From positions 17,837,869 to 17,901,868 of the forward strand of contig JAKZAP010000009.1 in the NCBI GenBank assembly GCA_023053575.1: a stretch of DNA of 64,000 nucleotides, read 5' to 3'. Within the stretch, counting starts at the first letter, position 1. Every line of letters starts with the position of its first letter. The notes beneath the pieces are model-generated. The model was not told the DNA's origin. It saw only the letters and a list, made by a program, of their open reading frames with translations, and did not search any database. Below, piece after piece: positions 58,359-64,000 of the stretch. This DNA is from Branchinecta lynchi (Eukaryota > Arthropoda > Branchiopoda > Anostraca > Branchinectidae). The translations under genes and the position numbers were made by a program.

Positions 58359-58930
58359 CTTTAAGGGCACTAGAAATTCATGTGAAAGCAAAACACTTTA
58401 GGCAAAAGTGACTATGGGCTCATTGGGATCACGTAGTTGTATATTTTGCTGAAACTAATGCAACCTATAATACTAATGCAACCTACTTCCGTAATCATTA
58501 CATATATTTCTAAACCCGGAGACCCACGTTTCGTGCGGTACATTCTAACCCCTCTAACAAAACCTCGCTGATTTTCTCACTTGCCGTGTTTTGCTACCTT
58601 CGATGTGTATCACGCTGTCGACGGTTCGAGACGGTTGCGCGACGGTTGTCTGCGAGAATTTTTTCCATCAGGAAAATCGGTTATGCAAATTGTTTCCCTG
58701 TTTCGCTAGAAGTCAACGGGTCTCGGAAAAGGCTTAAAACAGCCAAAACAGTTAGTTATTTATTGAAAGCACAGCATAGTTAAAGTATTCAAATACTTTA
58801 AAATACTGTAAGTTGAAGAGTGATTAGTGCGAGGGGTCCTTTAAGGGAGCTGGAAATTCATTTTGAAGCAAAACCCTTGTTTCACAAATAATCATGGGCT
58901 CATGGGGATCATGAAAATATATGTTTTGCT
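58359..58930 (+). repeat. 92-bp direct repeats around a TTAA-type MITE
   Basis: 58359-58450 and 58839-58930 are the same length and ~72% identical (CTTTAAGGG, GAAATTCAT, ATGGGCTCAT[T/G]GGGATCA, TTTTGCT). Confidence 0.75.
58451..58844 (+). mobile_element. TTAA-flanked MITE, TTAAAGGACC family, left end missing
   Basis: The interior matches from ACTAATGCAACCTA through GTGCGAGGGGTCCTTTAA. The left TTAAAGGACC terminus is absent. It is flanked by a 92-bp direct repeat (58359-58450 and 58839-58930). Confidence 0.75.
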
Positions 58931-59278
58931 CCAAAGTATTTTCTGTACTTTGTGGTTATGATGAGTACTTTAAGGAATGTGGTTGGCTCTATAAAAGAAT
59001 TAATGAACCAATCTTTTCCTTCCTTGACTACCTACTTAGGCTAACTGGTACATATACTTAGCCACAGCAAGTGCATGAAAATGGCAAAGTTCGAAGCACG
59101 AACGTTCAAATAAGCATACCTCTATTGCACTCCCAGACTGTCTGATGGGGAAATTGACTTTTTCCAAGTTAAATATGCCTGCCAAGTATCATTCTTAGCA
59201 CACTCTACAAATATGAAAAAAAAGATTGGTCGCCACTGAATTACCTTAACCAGAAGCAAAATATACTGAAGCTGACTC

Positions 59279-59901
59279 AAGTTTTGGGCGATATTCGATA
59301 CCGATATATCCATGTATCGGACAAAATATCGATATCGAAAGTAAATATCGATATCGATAACGATATTTGTTCATTCGTAAAGATTGCAATTAATCCAACA
59401 TAACCCACACTTATATATACGAAATTGGAGCAATGTGTATTCCGCAATTCCTTTCTTATTTATCCGGAGTTCGAGATGATCCAGTATGCGATATATCGGA
59501 TATCGATCGATCGATATATCGCACCAAATATCGATATCGAAACGTAAATATCGCTATCGAAAACGATATTTGTTCATCGTAATTATTGTAAATAATCCGA
59601 ACTAACCTACACTTATATATCCGAAATTGGACAATATGTTTTCCCTAATTCATTTCTCATTTATTCTGAGTTTGAAATGATCCAAGATGCTATTTAATGA
59701 AAATTTGGTTCTTAGATTTTGGCGAAACGAAGCATGGTAAGCAAATATCAATATCGATATATCGATTATCGAATATCGAAAGTGAAAATATCGATATATC
59801 GATTGTTGAATATCGAAAGCGGAAATATCGATATATCGATTATCTAATATTGAAACTGAAAATATCGATATATCGAAAAATCGAAGTATCGCCAAGCACC
59901 A
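59279..59901 (-). mobile_element. hAT-like MITE, same family, rearranged copy E
   Basis: Matches the reverse of copy D (TTTTGGGCGATATTCGATA ... TATCGCCAAGCACCA). The half containing ACTTATATATNCGAAATTGG and a CGATATATCG block is present twice, giving 623 bp. No clear 8-bp target duplication remains. Confidence 0.78.
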
Positions 59902-60103
59902 GTACCAAACCATGGTTGACCACTTTGCGCATTTGGTCAACAGCATCTCCTCATATCTAGTTCAGCTTCTTCTTCGGTTGCATGTTTTCAATAATTCTTT
60001 CATTCAAGTACCTTCGTTATTGGGCGCCAGATACCAGATACCAGATGGCGAAGAGTAATCTGCAGAAAATTTGTCCGTGGCCGGCGTATCGTGCTAGAGG
60101 CGC

Positions 60104-60355
60104 GCCGGTGCCGTGCGGTGCCGTGCCGGTGCCGAGCCGGTGCCGTGCCGGTGCCGTGCCGGTGCCGAGCCGGTGCCGAGCTGGTGCCGCGGTGTTACGC
60201 CGTTGCCGTGCCTTTGCCGTACCGGTGCCGTGGTGCCGTGCCGGTGCCGCGGTGCCGTGCCGGTGCCGTGCCGGTGCCGTGCCGGTGCCGTGCCGGTGCC
60301 GTGTCGGTGCCGTGTCGAGGTGTACACCGGTGGCGGAGAGAGAGCAACCCCTCGA
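60104..60355 (+). repeat. Right half of CGAGGGGTTGC element with GGTGCCG array
   Basis: (GGTGCCGTGCC)n for ~210 bp, then GTGTACACCGGTGGCGGAGA, GAGAGCAACCCCTCG. No left inverted end. CAGAACGTACAGTGTA follows, as it precedes the left half (57725-57740). Confidence 0.78.
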
Positions 60356-60378
60356 ACAGAACGTACAGTGTATAGCGA

Positions 60379-60499
60379 CGAAACAAACGTCACATTAACC
60401 CAACCAACTGAGACAAGAAGGGTTTCCGTCGCGACATCCCATTTCATACCATCCGTATCCTTTCCCGAATTCCGAAGTATCAAATTTCGCAAACCAAGT
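60379..60499 (+). repeat. ~121-bp direct repeat, left copy
   Basis: ACGAAACAAACGTCACATTA ... CAAATTTCGCAAACCA. About 93-95% identical to 62581-62701. Confidence 0.88.
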
Positions 60500-60596
60500 A
60501 AATAAAGCACTTTCTCATCTTTTGCAACTCCATCTTCTGTAGAACATGCGCGAACACCAGAGCGAAATAAATGGAAGGAAGCGGTAGATATTTACG

Positions 60597-60665
60597 GTAC
60601 TCAGTCGAGGCTTTTTCTCAGCGCGTGGCCGATAACTATAGGTACTCAGTCGAGGCTTTTTCTCA
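60597..60665 (+). repeat. Two copies of GGTACTCAGTCGAGGCTTTT
   Basis: GGTACTCAGTCGAGGCTTTT, TCTCAGCGC then GCCGATAACTA occurs twice, ~48 bp apart. Confidence 0.85.
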
Positions 60666-60999
60666 GCGCCGATAACTACTGTTATCCGTTCTTGCCATCA
60701 GTTATTATTAGCCAGCGCATTTGTACACCAAACCTATGTACACTGCTATAGCTGCTTCACGGCGTCTTTGATAATGATTCGGCCTTAGGGACGGTAATTA
60801 AATCGGCATACACAAATTAATAATTCAAAGGAGGAGTTTAATATCAACTTTAATTAGACTATTAATTAATGCAAGAAGTTACTGAGTGTGAATAATGTGC
60901 TTTCGACACTAGTTTCCCTCGTGAGAGATTGTTTCTTGTTTAGTATACGGACTTTGAAGAAGAACGAGAGGGCCGTTTAAGTGTGAGACTTGTAGACGA

Positions 61000-61100
61000 G
61001 GGGTTGCTTACTATATTTGGTGGTGCTAACAGATCAGCTGATATTTATGTTATCAATATTCGACCCTTCGCAGACAGGTCCCTCTTCAGGCTCAAGGTAT
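61000..61100 (-). mobile_element. Remnant of hammerhead-family element
   Basis: CAGCTGATATTTATGTTATC, then ATTCGACCCTTCGCAGACAG and GTCCCTCTTCAGGCTC. It is preceded by GAGGGGTTGCTTACTATATT, which recurs at 61530. Confidence 0.5.
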
Positions 61101-61234
61101 GAAAATTAACCTGTAAATAGACGGATCCGGAGGACTAAAATCTAAAAAAAATCTAAAAAAAAAATGACAGTCGCAGCTCACTTGATCAGTATACCAACTT
61201 TGAAGACTAACGAGCGTGTAAAATGAGGGTATTC

Positions 61235-61420
61235 AAATTCAAATATTTTATTGACCTCCAAAATTGGAGAGTACAAAATGAAATAAATACAAACAACTTG
61301 GCCCGACATGTAATACAACAAAAAAACAATCTGGATAAAGAATATTAAATATATAAGAAAATAAAATTATACACACGCGTTAAACTGTATTAACTCTGTA
61401 ACCGCTAAATATAGGCTATT
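61235..61420 (-). mobile_element. LINE tail beginning TATTTTATTGACCTCC
   Basis: TTCAAATTCAAATATTTTA tail, then CCAAAATTGGAGAGTACAAA; resembles the 3' UTR of a LINE in minus orientation. Confidence 0.55.
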
Positions 61421-61577
61421 TTTCGACAGAAATTTTTGTTGCTTTTTTTGTATAATTTGAAGTGGATCTTTCAACAATACAATTGGTCTTTCAATATAAT
61501 AACGTTCAAGTGTTAGACTTGTAGAGGAGGGGTTGCTTAATATATTTGATGGTGCTAAAGAAATACGATCAAACTCA

Positions 61578-61707
61578 GGCCCGTATCCAGGAACTTATTT
61601 GGGGGGGGCGCCTTTCGGGGGGGGGGGGGAGGTGTTTTGCCTGCCGGTCGGACAAAAAAAAAACCCCTACCCCCCCCCCCCCCCCCCCGCCCCACCTGGA
61701 TACGGCC
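61578..61707 (+). mobile_element. GGCCCGTATCC MITE
   Basis: GGCCCGTATCCAGGAACTTA ... CCTGGATACGGCC, with an internal deletion. Confidence 0.82.
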
Positions 61708-62040
61708 TTGTCAAACTGATCAAATATTGGCAACATCAAATATGATACACAGTTAACTTGGGCTGAAGGAATACTTACTGGTTGAAGTGGAATTTGAATT
61801 TGAAGTACACCAGTAAAAAGGGAGCCGACAGTCCAGATCTTGAAACTAGAAGAGACCAACGACTAAACCGTAATCAGAGCGATCAAGTGGCAAAAGATTA
61901 TTTTCTGATCATATTTGTAATTGCTAGTGTGATTTCTTTTTTTGTTTTGGTTTTTGTTCTTTTTCTAGTTTTATTTCTTGCTGCGTTTTTTATTTTTGTT
62001 ATGTATTTTCCATCAGTTTTTCTTCTTATATGGTTGGCAA

Positions 62041-62237
62041 GCCCGTATACAGGGGGGGGGGGGGTTAGGGGGTTGACCCCCCCCCCGGAAAATACAATAA
62101 TACTCATTTTTATAGGCTTTTTCGTCTGATTTATGTATTTTTTTACTTTTTTGTCCGACCGGCAGGCACAACCCCCCCCCCCCCCCGAAAAGCAACCCCC
62201 CCCCCCCCCCCCGAAATAAATTCCTGGATACCAGCCT
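62041..62237 (-). mobile_element. GGCCCGTATCC MITE
   Basis: GCCCGTATACAGG ... TTCCTGGATACCAGCC, with the full reversed interior and three homopolymer runs. Confidence 0.8.
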
Positions 62238-62580
62238 GATGGTTGGTCACAAAACTTCGCTGTCACGCATTAAGGGGTCAAGCCACATTTTTTTTGTGAA
62301 AATGAGTAATCGATACTAGGGATATGGATCTTAGTTCTTGCATCTACTGTACATTTTCTAGACCCCTACGACAAGCCTTTCCCACGAGAACGGTGTAAAA
62401 GAGCTAAGTGCCATACAAATCATCAATAAGCAGTAGGCTATCGGCTATATCGGTAAGTTTAAATGTTCTTATTTTCGACATAAAAATCATCAAGATCAGA
62501 CGAAAAAGGATGTTTTTTGTTTAATTTGTTCTCCTGAACATTTTGAAAAAAGTCGCTTGACCCCTTCATGTCTGACAGCC

Positions 62581-62701
62581 ACGAAATAAACGTCACATTA
62601 ACTCAACCAACTGAGACAAGAAGCGTTTCCGTCCCGACATTCCATTTCATACCATCCGCATCCTTTCCCGAATTCCGACGTATCAAATTTCGCAAACCAC
62701 G
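62581..62701 (+). repeat. ~121-bp direct repeat, right copy
   Basis: Partner of 60379-60499, 2.2 kb away, same orientation. Confidence 0.88.
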
Positions 62702-62939
62702 TGCTAAATTTCACCTGTAAATTTCCCAACAGGTGGTGCTATACTGCTTCCACAAAATTCCTTGGATACTTGACTTATGAGAGGAAATAGTCGTGGAGCG
62801 GCGGGAAATTTGAGATGGCTCTTCCTGCAAACGCAGTCAACTAATGGGTTACTGTTTCAATAGGGTTGTTCTGCTTTGTTGGCTTTTGCGAAATCGATTA
62901 TGATGGGTCTTCAGCTTTGTTAAAGCAAAAAACAGCAAA

Positions 62940-63155
62940 AGAGGCTGAAAATTTACTTGGCGGTATTTTGGCCCTTCTTGGCAAGGGTAATTTTCAGGTC
63001 TTATTTTATTTATTTATTTTATTTATTTATGACCCGCTTTTTGCGTAACAGCGGAGTATGAATAAAATACAAAAGTAAAATATAGTAAAATATATATATT
63101 GTAAAATATATATATTGGAACTCTTGTTACACCATCTCAGTCAGCTTGGGCTGAA
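62940..63155 (-). mobile_element. Hammerhead-family element interrupted by a LINE tail
   Basis: GGCGGTATTTTGGCCCTTCT, TGGCAAGGGTAATTTTCAGG, then the LINE tail TTTATTTATGACCCGCTTTT (63001-63090) and (TATA)n, and finally TCAGTCAGCTTGGGCTGAAA. Confidence 0.6.
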
Positions 63156-63511
63156 AAGGTAATTTGAACTTAGGTAATTTGAAAGAAAAAGCGAGGAAAA
63201 GTTATTTGTTTAATTGGTATTTTTTTTTAACATTGTTTAGATTTTGTTTTTGTGTGCATGAATTGTGAAAGGTATCTTTAGGCAGGAGCAATTATCTCGA
63301 TGAAAACCTGGGGGGGGGGGGACTAGGGGCAGTGGCCTCGTTCCGGGTCATTAGCTCGGCTGAAAAGACAAAGTTTGTCGAGAGACCTTCTTAAGGCCAA
63401 CTTTTCACAGCTGCCTGCTACCAAATCACTTTGTTTCCCGCAGATTGTATGATTTTTCACGTGTAGCTTTTGGCTGTACGGCTGTGCAAAATCTATTTTA
63501 TTCTGTATTCA

Positions 63512-63687
63512 GGCCCGTATCCAGGAATTCATTTCGCCGGGGGGGGGGGGGGGGGTGCCTTTCGGAGGGGGGGAGGGGTTGCCTGCTGGTCGGACAAAAA
63601 AAATACAAAAAACACATAGATCAGAGGAAAAAAACTATAAAAATTTTTTTTTTTTATGTTTCGGGGGGGGGGGGCCTGGAAACGGCC
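63512..63687 (+). mobile_element. GGCCCGTATCC MITE
   Basis: GGCCCGTATCCAGGAATTCA ... CCTGGAAACGGCC, with runs of 16 or more G. Confidence 0.8.
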
Positions 63688-63813
63688 TTGTCTGTATGTA
63701 TAAAGGCATATTCTCGCCGTTCCCCGAGGACTCCAGTCGAGGGAGGAGTCCCCACGTTTTTCTTTGTCCCGGGGAATCACTCGTTCGTTTTTCCAACTTG
63801 AGCGGTTTTTAGC

Positions 63814-63935
63814 CTGAAGAGGACCCTTGCCAAGAAGGGCCGAAATATAGCTCCAATAAAATTCAGCTGACGTATCCGTTTTCCACCATCAAATATGAAT
63901 CGCAGTCAGCTTGGGCTGAAGGAATATTATTTTTT
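63814..63935 (+). mobile_element. Hammerhead-core element, well preserved
   Basis: CTGAAGA (63814), GGACCCTTGCCAAGAAGGGCC, GAAATATAGCT, then CAGCTGACGTATCCG and GCAGTCAGCTTGGGCTGAAG. The putative cleavage triplet is AUC in GTATCC. The 5' arm is replaced by a GTTCCCCGAGG fragment. Confidence 0.76.
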
Positions 63936-64000
63936 ACTCACTCCCCGTCTTCTGGTGAGTCCCTACCGACCGGGAAAGCTTCGATTATCGTCGACATCAT

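Overview
The window looks like animal (invertebrate) genomic DNA. It has spliced genes with GT..AG introns, one spliceosomal U2 snRNA gene and a very dense load of short transposons; there are no operons. An arthropod is the best guess, perhaps a crustacean. The grounds are the 5' half of the U2 RNA (AUCAAAGUGUAGUAUC and UCAGCUUAA, as I remember Drosophila U2) and a gene resembling insect tincar. The species cannot be named from the sequence.

Only one multi-exon protein gene is well supported. Seven + strand exons (9223-9331, 15976-16274, 18842-18990, 23421-23535, 25365-25481, 31939-32205, 33597-34400) join in a consistent phase and give about 619 residues: the last membrane spans and the long cytoplasmic, proline-rich tail of a tincar-like multipass membrane protein. 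Its 5' exons were not found and probably lie upstream of the window. The last ~90 bp of its coding sequence recurs as four decayed copies after the stop codon. A U2 snRNA gene (26073-26262) sits in the intron between exons 5 and 6.

Almost everything else is mobile DNA. Recognisable groups are: hAT-like MITEs with 8-bp target duplications (TAGTGTTGGGCGATATT family at 26.3, 27.6, 28.0, 28.2 and 59.3 kb; CCAGGGTTGGTCACC family at 24.2 and 49.5 kb; a CAGTGTTGCCAGATG element at 44.3 kb); TTAA-flanked MITEs (two families); TA-flanked MITEs (GTTGCGTTTTTG family and one mariner-like); a PIF/Harbinger-like MITE holding a MADF-like fragment; a GGCCCGTATCCAGG family with long G/C runs (8 copies); a CACTGTAAAAA family; ~1-kb elements with GGGATCCC ends and internal tandem units; 5'-truncated LINE tails, four of them with recognisable C-terminal ORF2 coding; and tRNA-derived SINEs.

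The most interesting group is a set of about twenty dispersed sequences carrying a hammerhead-ribozyme-like core (CUGANGA, a stable stem II, GAAA). They are often arranged as head-to-head fold-backs, and other elements have inserted into several of them. They resemble the ribozyme regions of Penelope-like elements or retrozymes. From 35 kb to the end no convincing gene was seen, only one possible terminal exon (51374-51445), small ORFs, satellites and transposon remains.
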